A stretch of 61,690 bases of DNA from Sphingomonas echinoides (GTDB lineage: Bacteria > Pseudomonadota > Alphaproteobacteria > Sphingomonadales > Sphingomonadaceae). Shown here in pieces: positions 45,814 to 56,170 of this stretch; within the stretch, counting starts at the first letter, position 1, and each line of letters starts with the position of its first letter. A program made the position numbers and the translations under genes. The notes below the pieces were generated by a model, which had not been told where the DNA came from, did no database searches, and saw only the letters and a program-made list of their open reading frames with translations. Where the stretch lies: positions 1 to 61,690 of the forward strand of contig NZ_JAPYKK010000027.1 in the NCBI RefSeq assembly GCF_029623395.1, in the 5' to 3' direction.

Positions 45814-46721
45814 ACCATGCCGCGCTGCTGCTCCCGATGCTGATCGCGGAAGCCGCGCTCGGCTATCCGAGAGGCTGGTGGCATCCGGTGATGGCGGCGG
45901 GGGCGCTGATCGACACGGTCGAGCGGCGCTGGAACCGCGGCGACGCGGTGCGGCAGCGGGTCGGCGGAGTCGCGTTGCTTGGCGTATTGATCGGAGCGTC
46001 GCCGATCCTCGGCGGCGCGATCGAGCGGGTCGCTGGTCATGGCTGGGGGCTGGCGATCGTCGTGCTCGTCGGCACGACAGGCCTCGCGCAGCGCAGTCTC
46101 GACGATCACGTCCGTGCCGTGCTGCGACCGCTAGCCGCGGGGGATCTGCCGGGGGCGCGGAATGCGGTCGCGATGATCGTGGGCCGCGACACCGATACGC
46201 TCGACGAAGCGGGCGTCGCCACCGCCGCGATCGAAAGCCTCGCCGAGAGTTTCTGCGACGGCGTCGTCGCGCCCGCCTTCTGGTTCCTGCTCCTGGGCTT
46301 GCCGGGCCTGTTCGCGGCGAAGGCGATCAACACCGCCGATTCGATGATCGGCCACCGTACGCCGCGCTACATCTGGTTCGGCTGGGCGGCGGCGCGCGCG
46401 GACGATGGCGTCAACTGGCTCCCGGCACGTTTGTCGGGCGTGCTGCTCTGTCTCGCGGGGCGCGGCGGCTGGCGGACGATGCTGCGCGACGCGCGGCACC
46501 ATGCCTCGCCCAATGGCGGCTGGCCCGAAGCCGCGATGGCGGGCGCGCTATCGTGCACGCTGGGCGGCCCGGTCAGCTATGATCGCCAACCCGCGATGCG
46601 TGCGATCCTCGGCCAAGGCCCCCGGCCCGGTGCGCGCGATCTGGCGCGCGCGTTGCGGATCTACCGGGTCGCGTGCGTGCTGCTATGGGTGATCGTCGGG
46701 GGAATCGCATGGCTGGCGTGA
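45810..46721 (+). CDS. cbiB: Adenosylcobinamide-phosphate synthase
   Basis: This 303-residue membrane enzyme (CobD in Pseudomonas-type naming) attaches aminopropanol phosphate to adenosylcobyrate. Motifs: [64 protein letters not shown] and [38 protein letters not shown]. It starts at the GTG at 45810 in the btuD stop. It uses the product of the linked cobD gene. Confidence 0.95.
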   Translation: MNHAALLLPMLIAEAALGYPRGWWHPVMAAGALIDTVERRWNRGDAVRQRVGGVALLGVLIGASPILGGAIERVAGHGWGLAIVVLVGTTGLAQRSLDDHVRAVLRPLAAGDLPGARNAVAMIVGRDTDTLDEAGVATAAIESLAESFCDGVVAPAFWFLLLGLPGLFAAKAINTADSMIGHRTPRYIWFGWAAARADDGVNWLPARLSGVLLCLAGRGGWRTMLRDARHHASPNGGWPEAAMAGALSCTLGGPVSYDRQPAMRAILGQGPRPGARDLARALRIYRVACVLLWVIVGGIAWLA

Positions 46722-48169
46722 TGTTGCAGGGGACCGGGTCCGACGTCGGCAAGTCGGTGCTGGTCGCGGGGCTGTGCCGCGTATTCGCCAATCGCGGGCT
46801 GCGGGTCGCGCCGTTCAAGCCGCAGAACATGTCGAACAACGCCGCCGTCACCGCCGATGGCGGCGAGATCGGCCGCGCACAGGCGTTGCAGGCGATTGCC
46901 GCACGGATTCCGGCGAGCGTCGACATGAACCCGGTCCTGCTCAAGCCGCAAAGCGATCGGACCTCGCAACTGGTCGTGCGCGGCAAGGCGCAGGGGACGA
47001 TGCGCGCAGGCGATTACTGGCGGCGCAAACCCGAGCTATTGCCAGAGGTGCTTGCCGCCTATCACCGGCTCAACGCAGACGCCGATATCGTCGTGGTCGA
47101 GGGCGCGGGCTCTCCCGCCGAGATCAACCTGCGCCACGGCGACATCGCCAACATGGGGTTCGCGCGCGCGGCAAACGTGCCGGTCGTGCTGGTCGGCGAT
47201 ATCGACCGCGGCGGCGTGATCGCGGCGCTGGTCGGCACGCAGGCGGTGATCGACCCCGCTGATGCCGCGATGATCCGCGGGTTCCTGATCAACAAGTTCC
47301 GCGGCGACGTGACGCTGTTCGACGACGGCCTCGCCGCGATCGTGGAGCGCACTGGCTGGCGCAGCCTCGGCGTCGTGCCGTGGCTGGCGGACGCGGCGCG
47401 GCTTCCGGCGGAGGATGCGGTCGCGCTCGGGCGCGATACCGGCGACGGCGCGGGTCCGCTGATCGCGGTGCCGATGCTGTCGCGGATCGCCAATTTCGAC
47501 GATTTCGACGCGCTCGCGCACGAACCCGGCGTCCGGCTCGCGATGATCCCCCCGGGGCAACCGCTGCCCGGCGACGCAGCGCTGGTCATTCTGCCCGGGA
47601 CCAAGGCGACGATTCCCGACCTCGCCTTCCTACGCGCGCAGGGGTGGGACATGGATCTCGCCGCGCATGTCCGCCGCGGCGGTCGGGTGCTCGGGATTTG
47701 CGGGGGGTATCAGATGTTGGGGAACACGATCGCCGACCCCGACGGGATCGAGGGCGAAGCCGGTTCGGTGGCGGGATTGGGCCTGCTGCCGATCGACACG
47801 GTGATCCATGCCGACAAGCGCACCCGCCCGATCAGCGGGCGGTTCGCGGACGCGGATGCGCGCTTCACCGGGTACGAAATTCACGCAGGCGTCACGACCG
47901 TGGATCCGTCGGCACCGCCGCTGCTGCGCTTCGACGACGGGGCACATGACGGGACGACTGCGCGCGACGGGCAGATCGGCGGCTGCTACGTCCACGGCCT
48001 GTTCGATCAGCCGGAAGCCCGCGCGTGGCTCGTCGCGAGCCTCGGCGCAGTGTCGGACGGGCTCGACCGGCGCGAGACGATCGACGCCGCGCTCGACGCG
48101 ATCGCCTTGGAGCTCGAACGCGTGGTCGACGTGGACGCGCTGCTTACCATCGCAAAGGACGCCGGATGA
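46709..48169 (+). CDS. cobQ: Cobyric acid synthase
   Basis: The 486-residue glutamine-dependent amidase amidates side chains b, d, e and g of the corrin ring. The N-terminal synthetase has [17 protein letters not shown] and [47 protein letters not shown] and VGDIDRGGV follow. The class I glutaminase triad includes Cys in [10 protein letters not shown] and His in CYVHGLFD. The ATG at 46709 lies 13 bases inside cbiB. Confidence 0.96.
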   Translation: MAGVMLQGTGSDVGKSVLVAGLCRVFANRGLRVAPFKPQNMSNNAAVTADGGEIGRAQALQAIAARIPASVDMNPVLLKPQSDRTSQLVVRGKAQGTMRAGDYWRRKPELLPEVLAAYHRLNADADIVVVEGAGSPAEINLRHGDIANMGFARAANVPVVLVGDIDRGGVIAALVGTQAVIDPADAAMIRGFLINKFRGDVTLFDDGLAAIVERTGWRSLGVVPWLADAARLPAEDAVALGRDTGDGAGPLIAVPMLSRIANFDDFDALAHEPGVRLAMIPPGQPLPGDAALVILPGTKATIPDLAFLRAQGWDMDLAAHVRRGGRVLGICGGYQMLGNTIADPDGIEGEAGSVAGLGLLPIDTVIHADKRTRPISGRFADADARFTGYEIHAGVTTVDPSAPPLLRFDDGAHDGTTARDGQIGGCYVHGLFDQPEARAWLVASLGAVSDGLDRRETIDAALDAIALELERVVDVDALLTIAKDAG

Positions 48170-49185
48170 TCGACGAACACACCGTCTGGGCGCATCTCGA
48201 CGCGCTCGCCAAACCGCGCCGCAGCCTCGGGCGGCTCGAGGAGATCGCGGTTGCGCTCGCGCTGACGCAGGGGCGGATCGATCCCCGCACCCGGCCCCGC
48301 CGCGTCGTGCTGTTCGCGGGCGACCACGGCTGCGTCGCGGACGGCGTGTCGGCCTGGCCTTCGGCGGTGACGGGGATGATGGTCGGCACGATCCTCGCGG
48401 GCGCGGCGACGAGCAGCGCGCTGGCCGCTGCGAACGATTGCCCGCTGCGATTGGTCGATGTCGGCGTCGCGGGGCCGCGCCCGGTCGATCCGCCCGCCTT
48501 CTTCCGCGATGCCCGGATCGGCGACGGCAGCGCGAGCCTCGCGCACGGCCCCGCCCTGACGCGCGCGCAGTTCGATGCTGCGTGGCAGGTCGGTGCGGAC
48601 GAAGCGGGCCACGCGGTTGCGGAAGGGGCCGCGCTGCTGATCGCTGGCGAGATGGGGATCGGCAACACCACCCCCGCCGCGTGTCTGACGGCGCTGCTGA
48701 CCGGGCTCGACGGCGATGCGGTGGTCGGGCGTGGCGCGGGGGCGGATGACGCGACGCGCGCGACCAAGGTGCGGGTCGTCGCGGCGGCGGTCGCGCGGGC
48801 GGCCCCGCTGCTTGCCGAAGAGGCGACCGCTGCGATCGCGTCGGTCTGCGGGTATGAGATCGCGGCGATGGCGGGGTTCTTCGCGCAGGGCGCGGCAAGC
48901 GGGTGCACGCTTCTGCTCGACGGCTATGTCGCGACCGCTGCCGCGCTGATCGCCGAGCGACTTGCGCCGAGCACGGTCCGCAGCATGATCGCGGGGCATC
49001 GCTCGGCCGAACCGGGGCACGCCGCCGCGCTTGCAGCACTCGGGCTGGCGCCGATCCTCGAATGGGAAATGCGGCTGGGGGAAGCGAGCGGCGCGCTGGT
49101 CGCGCTGCCGTTGCTCGATGCCGCCGCCGCGCTGCTCACCGACGTCGCGCGGCTCGACGCGATCGGCGCGGACCGGGCGGACTGA
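48166..49185 (+). CDS. cobT: Nicotinate-nucleotide:dimethylbenzimidazole phosphoribosyltransferase
   Basis: The 339-residue enzyme activates the lower ligand to alpha-ribazole phosphate. Motifs: [57 protein letters not shown] with the acidic region, [10 protein letters not shown] and [11 protein letters not shown]. All the usual motifs are present. The ATG at 48166 overlaps the cobQ stop by four bases. Confidence 0.95.
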   Translation: MIDEHTVWAHLDALAKPRRSLGRLEEIAVALALTQGRIDPRTRPRRVVLFAGDHGCVADGVSAWPSAVTGMMVGTILAGAATSSALAAANDCPLRLVDVGVAGPRPVDPPAFFRDARIGDGSASLAHGPALTRAQFDAAWQVGADEAGHAVAEGAALLIAGEMGIGNTTPAACLTALLTGLDGDAVVGRGAGADDATRATKVRVVAAAVARAAPLLAEEATAAIASVCGYEIAAMAGFFAQGAASGCTLLLDGYVATAAALIAERLAPSTVRSMIAGHRSAEPGHAAALAALGLAPILEWEMRLGEASGALVALPLLDAAAALLTDVARLDAIGADRAD

Positions 49186-49186
49186 C

Positions 49187-49951
49187 ATGACGCGCGCACC
49201 TCTTTGGGCCCCGCCGTTGCTCGCGCTGCAGTTCCTGACGCGGCTGCCGGTGCCGGTGCTGGCGCGGATTTCGGCGGAGCAGGCGGCGGATGGGCTCGCG
49301 CGCGCGATGGCGTGGTTGCCGATCGTGGGGACGCTGATCGGTCTGGTGACGGCGGGGGTGTTCGTGGGCGCGGGGGCGGTGTGGCCGCCGCTGGTCGCGG
49401 CGATCCTCGCACTGATGGTCGAGGGACTGCTGACCGGCGCGTTCCATGAGGATGCGGTCGCCGATTTCTGCGATGCGTTCGGCGGCACCGCGCAGGGTGA
49501 GACTGCGCTCAGGATCATGAAGGACAGTCGGATCGGCACGTACGGCACGCTCGGGCTCGGGCTGTCGGTGGGGTTGCGGCTGGCGGCGATGGTGGCATTG
49601 CCCGCGCCGGTCGCGGTTGCGGCGATCGTGGCTGCGGCGACAATGGGGCGGCTGTGGGCGGTGCTGCTCGCAGGAGTCGTCGCGCCGGTGCGCAGCGACG
49701 GCATGGCGGTGCGCGCCGGGCTGGTGCCCCCGCACCGCGTGTTGCTCGCGTTGATGATGGCGGTGCCGGGGATCGTGCCGCTGGCGGTGTCGCACCTCGT
49801 TCCGGTCACGGCGAGCCTGGTCGTCGGCGCGATATTCCTGTGGTGGCTGGCGCGGTTCCTGCGGCGGCGGATCGGCGGGAGCACCGGGGATTGCCTCGGG
49901 TTCGCGGCCTATATGGGGCAGCTCGTCGTCCTGCTTGCGATGGCGGCGTGA
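49187..49951 (+). CDS. cobS: Adenosylcobinamide-GDP ribazoletransferase (cobalamin synthase)
   Basis: The 254-residue integral membrane enzyme joins adenosylcobinamide-GDP and alpha-ribazole. Motifs: ALQFLTRLPVP, AMAWLPIVGTLIG, GAFHEDAVADFCDAFGG with its acidic metal site, RIMKDSRIGTYGTLGLGLSVGLR and RRRIGGSTGDCLGF. It starts one base after the cobT stop. Confidence 0.95.
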   Translation: MTRAPLWAPPLLALQFLTRLPVPVLARISAEQAADGLARAMAWLPIVGTLIGLVTAGVFVGAGAVWPPLVAAILALMVEGLLTGAFHEDAVADFCDAFGGTAQGETALRIMKDSRIGTYGTLGLGLSVGLRLAAMVALPAPVAVAAIVAAATMGRLWAVLLAGVVAPVRSDGMAVRAGLVPPHRVLLALMMAVPGIVPLAVSHLVPVTASLVVGAIFLWWLARFLRRRIGGSTGDCLGFAAYMGQLVVLLAMAA

Positions 49952-50505
49952 GTGCATCGGTGCTGCTGCTGCGGCACCCGCCCGTCGCGCTCGCGTGGCG
50001 CAAGCGCTGCTATGGCCGATCCAACATGGGGTGGAGCCGCGCGGGCACCGCGATGGCGGGCACGCTAGCCGGGGAACTGGCGGGGCATCCGATCGACGCG
50101 ATCATCCATTCGGGCGCGCTGCGCACGCAGCGGCTGGCTGAGATGATCGCGCGCGCGCGGGCGGTTACGGTTTGCGCAGATGCCGGATGGCTCGAACGCG
50201 ACTTCGGTACGTGGGAGGGGCGGACTTGGCACGCGATCTGGCGCGAAACCGGGGATCTTATGGACCGGATGGTCACCGATCCGACGGGGTTTCGCCCCGG
50301 TGGCGGGGAGACCGGGCAAGACTTGTCCGAGCGCGCGCAAGCGGCATGGGGGCGGTTGCCGACGTCGGGTACGACGCTGGTGATCGCGCACGGCGGCCCG
50401 ATCGCGGCGCTGCGGGCGTGGCAGGCGGGGGAGCCGCTGGAGGCGATGGTGCGGTTTATTCCGGCGTGCGGGGAGGTCGTCGCGGTGTCGCGAGACGCAG
50501 CTTAG
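49948..50505 (+). CDS. cobC: Alpha-ribazole phosphatase-like histidine phosphatase
   Basis: The product is 185 residues from the GTG at 49948 in the cobS stop. The catalytic motif reads VLLLRHPPVAL instead of the usual RHGE, which keeps the Arg and His. The second His is in LVIAHGGPIAALR and the acid in WLERDFGTWEGRTW. It should remove the phosphate from alpha-ribazole phosphate or cobalamin phosphate at the end of loop assembly. It is the last gene of the operon, before a strong hairpin. Confidence 0.88.
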   Translation: MSASVLLLRHPPVALAWRKRCYGRSNMGWSRAGTAMAGTLAGELAGHPIDAIIHSGALRTQRLAEMIARARAVTVCADAGWLERDFGTWEGRTWHAIWRETGDLMDRMVTDPTGFRPGGGETGQDLSERAQAAWGRLPTSGTTLVIAHGGPIAALRAWQAGEPLEAMVRFIPACGEVVAVSRDAA

Positions 50506-50529
50506 CCCCTCCCCTGAAGGGGAGGGGCT
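50504..50529. terminator. Hairpin between convergent cobC and amidohydrolase genes
   Basis: AGCCCCTCCCCT and AGGGGAGGGGCT form a 12-base inverted repeat with a two-base spacer (11 pairs with a four-base loop). It overlaps the cobC stop and should end transcription of the cob operon and of the opposing gene. Confidence 0.65.
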
Positions 50530-50537
50530 TGAGAAGA

Positions 50538-51836
50538 TCAGCCCTTCGTTGACACACTCCCCCCGCGCACGACGACGCCGCCCTTCATCACGAACGCCAC
50601 CCGCTCCAGCGTCCGGATATCCGCCAGCGGATCGCCATCCACCGCGACCAGATCGCCGTAGCGCCCCACCGCGATCGCGCCGACGTCGGCGGTGCGGTCG
50701 AGCGCTTGCGCGGCGCTGCTGGTGGCGGACTGGATCGCTTCCATCGGGCTCATGCCCCATTCGACCATCTTGGCGAATTGCAGCGCGTTGTTGCCGTTGG
50801 GATAGACCCCCGCATCGGTCCCGAACAGCATCTTCACCCCCGCGGCATGCGCCGCGCGGAAGGTCTGGCGCTGCTTGAGCCCGACCGCGCGTTCCTTGTC
50901 GAGGCTCTCCTGGAACACCCCGTTCTTCGCCCCTTCGGCGAGGATATAGTCGTCGTCATAGATATCCATGTCGAACCACGCGCCATGCTCCTTGGCGAGC
51001 TTGAACGAGGTGGCGTCGGCAAGGCTGGCATGTTCGATCGTGTCGACCCCGGCGCGCAGGGCCACGTTGATGCCCTCGGTCCCATGCGCGTGGACCGCGA
51101 CGCGCATCCCCAGCATTTTTGCCTCGTCGACGATCGCCTTGATCTCCTCATAGCTCAGTTGCTGCGCGCCGACCGAATCGCCCTTGGAAAGCACGCCCCC
51201 GGTCATGCAGACCTTGACCACCTGCGCGCCATATTTGCGGATCGTGCGGACCGCCGCGCGGAAGCCCTCGGGCGAGTTGGCGATCTGCGGGGCGGCGGTG
51301 GTGATCGACGGCGGGAATTCGGTCGCATCGCAATGCCCGCCGGTCACGCCGAGCGCATAGGTCGCAGGTACGATCCGCGGGCCGGGGATCTCACCGCGCT
51401 CGATCCCCTGCTTCAACCCGACGTCGGCATAATCGCTGGAGCCGACGTTGCGCACCGTGGTGAAGCCGGCGTCCAGCGTCTTACGCGCATTGGCGACGCC
51501 GAGCACGGTCCAGTAACTGTCGGTGAATTCGAGCCCGCGATAGCCGCTGAGCGTAGGATCGCTGGTCAGGTGGACATGCATGTCGATCAGCCCGGGGAGC
51601 ACGGTGCGGTTGCCGAGATCGATCCGCTCCGCGCCCGCCGGAATCGCATCGCCGCGCTTGCCCACGGCAGTGATCCGCCCGTCGACCACCGTGATCTGCG
51701 CATCGTCGACGCGCTTGCCGCCGAGCACGTCGAGCATGTGGGCCGCGGTGACGACGACCGTCTTGGCCGACGCAGGGACCGCCGCGACCGTGGCTACCGA
51801 AGCGAGCAAGACGAACAGGCAGGATTTTGAACGCAT
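50538..51836 (-). CDS. Secreted metal-dependent amidohydrolase (imidazolonepropionase-like, dipeptidase type)
   Basis: The 432-residue protein has a signal peptide (LFVLLASVATVAAVPASA). The metal site HxH is in LPGLIDMHVHLTSDP. Others are the Lys in QVVKVCMTGG, the His pairs in RVAVHAHGTEGIN and TIEHASLAD, and the Asp in LFGTDAGVYP. It ends with the usual beta-domain phrase GRYGDLVAVDGDPLADI. The closest relatives act on Xaa-Arg or Xaa-Pro-type dipeptides or similar amides; the substrate is not known. The ATG at 51836 is supported by the signal peptide. Confidence 0.88.
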   Translation of the reverse strand: MRSKSCLFVLLASVATVAAVPASAKTVVVTAAHMLDVLGGKRVDDAQITVVDGRITAVGKRGDAIPAGAERIDLGNRTVLPGLIDMHVHLTSDPTLSGYRGLEFTDSYWTVLGVANARKTLDAGFTTVRNVGSSDYADVGLKQGIERGEIPGPRIVPATYALGVTGGHCDATEFPPSITTAAPQIANSPEGFRAAVRTIRKYGAQVVKVCMTGGVLSKGDSVGAQQLSYEEIKAIVDEAKMLGMRVAVHAHGTEGINVALRAGVDTIEHASLADATSFKLAKEHGAWFDMDIYDDDYILAEGAKNGVFQESLDKERAVGLKQRQTFRAAHAAGVKMLFGTDAGVYPNGNNALQFAKMVEWGMSPMEAIQSATSSAAQALDRTADVGAIAVGRYGDLVAVDGDPLADIRTLERVAFVMKGGVVVRGGSVSTKG

Positions 51837-52007
51837 CGGGCATCCTTGTGCAGACGGAAGACGGTTATGGATCGGCGGATGCTTTCGGGTGGAGAACCCC
51901 GCCTGGGGCATCACAGACCATGACCCGCCGCGACGATCAAGAGGCCTGCCGATCAAAGCGTTGCGCAGGACGTTGCCATCCGCGGCATCCTCCCCGATGA
52001 TACCGCC

Positions 52008-52334
52008 ATGCCAGCCCCGAACCAAACCGCCAGCGCGCTCGAAGCGCGGATCGCCGCGGACCCCCGCTACGTCGCGTTGGTGCGCGACCGGCAGCGGTTC
52101 TCGTGGATCCTCACCGCGATCACCGTGATCGTCTACAGCAGCTTCATTTCGCTGATCGCGTTCGACAAGCCGTCGATGGCGCAGCCGGTCGGCGGCGGGA
52201 CGATCAGCCTGGCGGTGGTGCTCGGCGCGGCGATGCTGGTCGGCACGGTCGCGATCTGCGCGGTCTACGTGTGGCGCGCGAACGGGAGCTACGACGCCCG
52301 CCTTGCCGAACTGCTCGCGGACGCAGGCGCATGA
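52008..52334 (+). CDS. DUF485 membrane protein
   Basis: The product is 108 residues with two membrane helices ([19 protein letters not shown] and [25 protein letters not shown]) and the R-x-R-F-S-W start of the family. DUF485 genes nearly always precede actP-type acetate permeases, as here (four-base overlap). It probably assists the symporter. Confidence 0.9.
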   Translation: MPAPNQTASALEARIAADPRYVALVRDRQRFSWILTAITVIVYSSFISLIAFDKPSMAQPVGGGTISLAVVLGAAMLVGTVAICAVYVWRANGSYDARLAELLADAGA

Positions 52335-54034
52335 CGCCCAGCCTGTTCCGCTGCGCCGGATTGCTCGCGCTGCTCGGCTGGGCGACCGGCGCGAATGCCG
52401 CGATCGCGGGTGCGGTCGCGCGCCAACCGACCAACTGGACCGCGATCCTGATGTTCGGCGGGTTCGTCGCGATCACCTTGTGGATCACCGGCGCGGCGGC
52501 GCGGCGGACGCGGACCGTGTCGGATTTCTACACCGGCGGCGGGATCACCGGCTTCCAGAACGGCCTCGCGATGGCGGGCGATTATTGTTCGGCGGCGTCG
52601 TTCCTCGGCATCACCTCGCAGATCTTCAACGATGGCTATGACGGGCTGATCTACGCGATCGGCTTCCTCGTCGGCTGGCCGATCGTGCTGTTCCTCGTCG
52701 CGGAAAAGCTCCGCAACCTCGGGCGCTTCACCTTCGCCGACGTCGCGTCGTACCGCTTCATGCAGGGGCCGGTGCGCAGCTTCTCGGCGGTCAGCACGTT
52801 GCTCGTCGTGTCCTTCTACCTGATCGCGCAGATGGTCGGCGCGGGGCAGTTGATCCAGTTGCTGTTCGGCCTGCCCTATCTCATCGCGATCATCGTCGTC
52901 GGCGGGTTGATGATGGTCTATGTCCTGTTCGGCGGCATGCGCGCGACCTCCTGGGTGCAGATCATCAAGGCGGTGATGCTGCTCTGCGGCGCGACCTTCC
53001 TGGTGCTCGGGGTGATGTCCAGCGTCGGCTTCTCGCTCGAGGCGCTGTTCGCGCGAGCCGTCGCGGTCAAGACGAAGCTCGCGCTCGAAAGCGGGCTTTC
53101 CCCTGCCGACGCCGCCGCCAAGGGCCGCGCGATCATGGGGCCGGGCGGGTTCATCAAGGATCCGATCTCGGCCTTGTCGTTCGGCTTCGCGCTGATGCTC
53201 GGGACGGCCGGCCTGCCGCATATCCTGATGCGCTTCTTCACCGTCCCCGACGCGCGCGAGGCGCGCAAGTCGATCCTGTGGGCGACGGTGTGGATCGGCT
53301 ATTTCTACGCGCTGACCTTCATCCTCGGCTTCGGCGCGATCGTGATGATCTCGTTCAACCCCGAGTATGTCGATGCGGCGGGTGCCTTGCGCGGCGGCAA
53401 CAACATGGCGGTGATGCATCTGGCGCACGCGATCGGCGGAAACCTGTTCCTCGGCTTCATCTCGGCGGTCGCCTTCGCGACGATCCTCGCGGTGGTCGCG
53501 GGGCTGACGCTGTCGGCGGCGTCGGCGATTTCGCATGACGTCTACGCAAGCGTCATCCGCAAGGGGAACGCCGATCCGGTCAAGGAACTGCGCGTGTCGC
53601 GGATCACGACGATCCTGCTCGGGATCGCCGCGATCATCCTCGGCATCGTGTTTCAGAAGCAGAATGTCGCGTTCATGGTCAGCCTCGCCTTCGCGTTGGC
53701 GGCTTCGGGCAATTTCCCGGTGCTGGTGATGTCGCTGCTGTGGAAGGGCTGCACCACCAAGGGCGCGGCGTGGGGCGGCGCGATCGGGCTGCTCAGCGCG
53801 TTCGTGCTGACCGTGCTGTCGCCGGTGATCTGGGTCGCAGTGTTCCACTTCGAGGCTGCGATCTTCCCGTACAGCTCGCCCGCGTTGTTCTCGGTCCCCG
53901 CCGCATTCCTTGCGATCTGGCTGATCTCGACGCTCGACCGCTCACCGCGCTCGGCGATCGACCGCGCGGCCTATCCCGAGCAACGGTTGCGCTCGGAGAC
54001 GGGGATCGGCGTCCACGCCGCAGCCGATCACTAG
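52331..54034 (+). CDS. actP: Cation/acetate symporter ActP (sodium:solute symporter family)
   Basis: The 567-residue protein has a signal-like first helix and about thirteen membrane helices. Motifs: [78 protein letters not shown] and [14 protein letters not shown] match ActP. It takes up acetate and other short monocarboxylates with cations. It is coupled to the DUF485 gene. Confidence 0.93.
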   Translation: MTPSLFRCAGLLALLGWATGANAAIAGAVARQPTNWTAILMFGGFVAITLWITGAAARRTRTVSDFYTGGGITGFQNGLAMAGDYCSAASFLGITSQIFNDGYDGLIYAIGFLVGWPIVLFLVAEKLRNLGRFTFADVASYRFMQGPVRSFSAVSTLLVVSFYLIAQMVGAGQLIQLLFGLPYLIAIIVVGGLMMVYVLFGGMRATSWVQIIKAVMLLCGATFLVLGVMSSVGFSLEALFARAVAVKTKLALESGLSPADAAAKGRAIMGPGGFIKDPISALSFGFALMLGTAGLPHILMRFFTVPDAREARKSILWATVWIGYFYALTFILGFGAIVMISFNPEYVDAAGALRGGNNMAVMHLAHAIGGNLFLGFISAVAFATILAVVAGLTLSAASAISHDVYASVIRKGNADPVKELRVSRITTILLGIAAIILGIVFQKQNVAFMVSLAFALAASGNFPVLVMSLLWKGCTTKGAAWGGAIGLLSAFVLTVLSPVIWVAVFHFEAAIFPYSSPALFSVPAAFLAIWLISTLDRSPRSAIDRAAYPEQRLRSETGIGVHAAADH

Positions 54035-54053
54035 CGCCCCTGAGAGACCGGGC

Positions 54054-54542
54054 TCAGCAGCGCCGTTCGCGCGTGTTCCCGATCGGGAGCAGCCTGAGAC
54101 GGCGCTTGCCCCAATAGCTCAGGTCCATCGAGATCCGCACGGGCGCCCCGGCGCGCGAATAGACGATCTGGTCGCCGCGCTCGCCATCGCCGGTGCTGCA
54201 ATTGGTCCAGCCCGTCCGGTCGAGCACGTCGGTGATCTTGTAGACCGCATATTGATCCTGCGTGTGCCACAGGATCACCTGGTCGAAGCCCCCGCTGCCA
54301 TCGTGACCGACAAGGTCGACCGCGGCTTCATACGGTCCGGCACCCGCGAACATCACCGTGTGCCGGCGGCAGCGCATTGTGTCCCAGTCCGGTCGGACGC
54401 AGTCGGTAAACCCCGCCGCGCGCGCGTCCGCAAGGCTCCCGCGCACCGGCAGGCCGCCGAACGTCAGCTTGGCCGGCGGCGTCCGCTGCGGACCGCATCC
54501 GGCGAGGAGCAGCAGTGCGAGCCATGATGCCTTCTGTCCCAC
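54054..54542 (-). CDS. Small lipoprotein of unknown function
   Basis: The product is 162 residues from the GTG at 54542. A short signal with lipobox LLLLAGC is present, and the mature part has FTDCVRPDWDTMRCRRHTVMFAGAGPYEAAVDL, then a Cys in TNCSTG. I do not recognise the family; similar proteins occur singly in sphingomonads. The upstream frame extension has no signal peptide and no ribosome site. It is convergent with actP. Confidence 0.65.
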   Translation of the reverse strand: MGQKASWLALLLLAGCGPQRTPPAKLTFGGLPVRGSLADARAAGFTDCVRPDWDTMRCRRHTVMFAGAGPYEAAVDLVGHDGSGGFDQVILWHTQDQYAVYKITDVLDRTGWTNCSTGDGERGDQIVYSRAGAPVRISMDLSYWGKRRLRLLPIGNTRERRC

Positions 54543-54717
54543 GACGCGCCTGTTCCCCTTGGATCGATCCAGGCGGAATACGGCGTACGGCGGGGTTTGG
54601 CCACCGGCGTTCCCAGAGTCGAGCGGGCGGATCGGTACAGCGGCGTGGAACGGTGACCGCATCGGGGGGTTCACATCCCAAGCCTTATGGTGGGTGGCGG
54701 CGAGTAGCGGGGCGTGA

Positions 54718-55962
54718 GTGGATCACTACGGACATACGGCGGAAAGCCCGTGGCAAATGCCGCGGGCGGCGTGGATCGCCATCCTGAAACGGGCCTGGGC
54801 CGAAACCGGCACGGACAATATCGGGCTGATCGCGGCGGGCGTCGCATTTTACGGCTTCCTCGCGCTCGTCCCGCTGCTCGGCGCGACGGTGCTGGTCTAC
54901 GGCCTCGCGGCGGACCCGGCGACCGTGATGCGCGACATGACGCAATTGACCTCGGTCATGCCCGCCGACGTCGCCCGGTTGATCGGCGAACAGTTGATGG
55001 GGGTGGTGCAGGCATCGGACGGCAAGAAGGGGTTTGGCCTGCTGCTCGCGCTCGGACTCGCGCTGTTCGGCGCCCGCAACGGCGCGGGGGCGATCATCAC
55101 CGCGCTCAACGTCGCGTATGAAGAGGAGGAGAAGCGCGGGTTCATCCGCGTCAATCTCCTCGCGATCGGGATCACCGCCGCCGCGGTGGTCGCCGCGATG
55201 CTCGCGATGGTGGCGATCACCGCGCTCGGCTACTTGCAGGCGCTGTTCCCGGGGGCACCGGAGATCGCCGTGGTGGCGGGCAAGGTCACGGTCTACGTTG
55301 TCGTGCTGATCGTCGGCGCGACTGCCGCGGCCGCCCTCTACCGCTACGGCCCCTCGCGCCGGAATGCGCGCTGGATTTGGCTGACCCCGGGATCGCTGTT
55401 CGCCGCGGTGATGTGGCTGATCCTGACGATCGGCTTCGGCCTCTACGTCGCGCAATTCGGGAATTACAACGCGACCTACGGCTCGCTCGGCGCGGTCGTG
55501 GTGACGCTGACGTGGTTGTATCTGTCGAGCTACATCCTGCTGTTCGGCGCCGAGCTTAACGCGGAGATCGAGCACCAGACCGCGCGGGACACGACGCACG
55601 CCGCTGCGCCGCTTGGGCAACGCGGCGCCTGGGCCGCGGACCATGTGGCGGGGGATGGCCACGCACATCTGCCGGCTGTGCGCGACACGTCTTCCGGCGA
55701 CACGCGCACGACGGCCGTCGGCCTGATCGGCGCGGGGGGGATCGCGACGCAGGGCGCCGGCTGGAAGACGTCGGTCGCCGCCACGCTCGGTCTGACGCTG
55801 TTGCGGCGTGGGCGGGGCTGGGAAGGTGCACTGCTGCTGGGTGGAAGCGCGGCATTGGCCTGGCTCATGCGCGATCGTCCCGGAACAGACGTGGCGGGGC
55901 ACGCGCCCGATGCCGGACCCAAGCGGATCGAGTCGTCGCAACATGTTGTAATCGGGTCTTGA
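54718..55962 (+). CDS. YihY/UPF0761-family (BrkB-like) membrane protein
   Basis: The product is 414 residues from the GTG at 54718. It has six predicted membrane helices with family motifs GLIAAGVAFYGFLALVPLLGATVLVYGL, NGAGAIITALNVAYEEEEKRGF, LYRYGPSRRNARWIWLTPGSLFAAVMWL, YNATYGSLGAVVVTLTWLYLSSYILLFGAELNAEIE. The C-terminal 100 residues are variable. The family was once called ribonuclease BN by mistake; its function is unknown, perhaps a transporter. Confidence 0.9.
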   Translation: MDHYGHTAESPWQMPRAAWIAILKRAWAETGTDNIGLIAAGVAFYGFLALVPLLGATVLVYGLAADPATVMRDMTQLTSVMPADVARLIGEQLMGVVQASDGKKGFGLLLALGLALFGARNGAGAIITALNVAYEEEEKRGFIRVNLLAIGITAAAVVAAMLAMVAITALGYLQALFPGAPEIAVVAGKVTVYVVVLIVGATAAAALYRYGPSRRNARWIWLTPGSLFAAVMWLILTIGFGLYVAQFGNYNATYGSLGAVVVTLTWLYLSSYILLFGAELNAEIEHQTARDTTHAAAPLGQRGAWAADHVAGDGHAHLPAVRDTSSGDTRTTAVGLIGAGGIATQGAGWKTSVAATLGLTLLRRGRGWEGALLLGGSAALAWLMRDRPGTDVAGHAPDAGPKRIESSQHVVIGS

Positions 55963-56022
55963 TTGCCGCGATGGCCACACCCACATGCTGGTCATCGTCA
56001 ACAACTGAAAGGAGGTGGTCGA

Positions 56023-56097
56023 ATGTCTCATTGTCCAATGCCGTTCGCGGCACGTCTCATGGGTCTGGCTTCCACCACGGGGGCTGCGCTCATCTGA
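56023..56097 (+). CDS. 24-residue ORF with near-perfect ribosome site in a short structured transcript
   Basis: AAAGGAGGTG, almost the full anti-16S complement, lies just upstream of the ATG at 56023, which opens MSHCPMPFAARLMGLASTTG and four more residues before TGA. Inside it TGCCG-TTCG-CGGCA (56039-56052) forms a UUCG hairpin. A very strong terminator follows. This compact unit could be a small-protein gene, a leader, or a small RNA. No family is recognised with certainty. Confidence 0.5.
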   Translation: MSHCPMPFAARLMGLASTTGAALI

Positions 56098-56120
56098 GCC
56101 GCCGACCAGGCAAGACAATG

Positions 56121-56156
56121 GAAAGGCCGTCCCGTAAGGGGCGGCCTTTCGCTTTT
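56121..56156 (+). terminator. Rho-independent terminator
   Basis: The stem GAAAGGCCGTCCC / GGGGCGGCCTTTC (13 bp, one G-U pair) closes on a GTAA tetraloop and is followed by GCTTTT. It ends the short transcript that contains the 24-residue ORF. Confidence 0.85.
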
Positions 56157-56170
56157 CAGGGACGGTTCGG

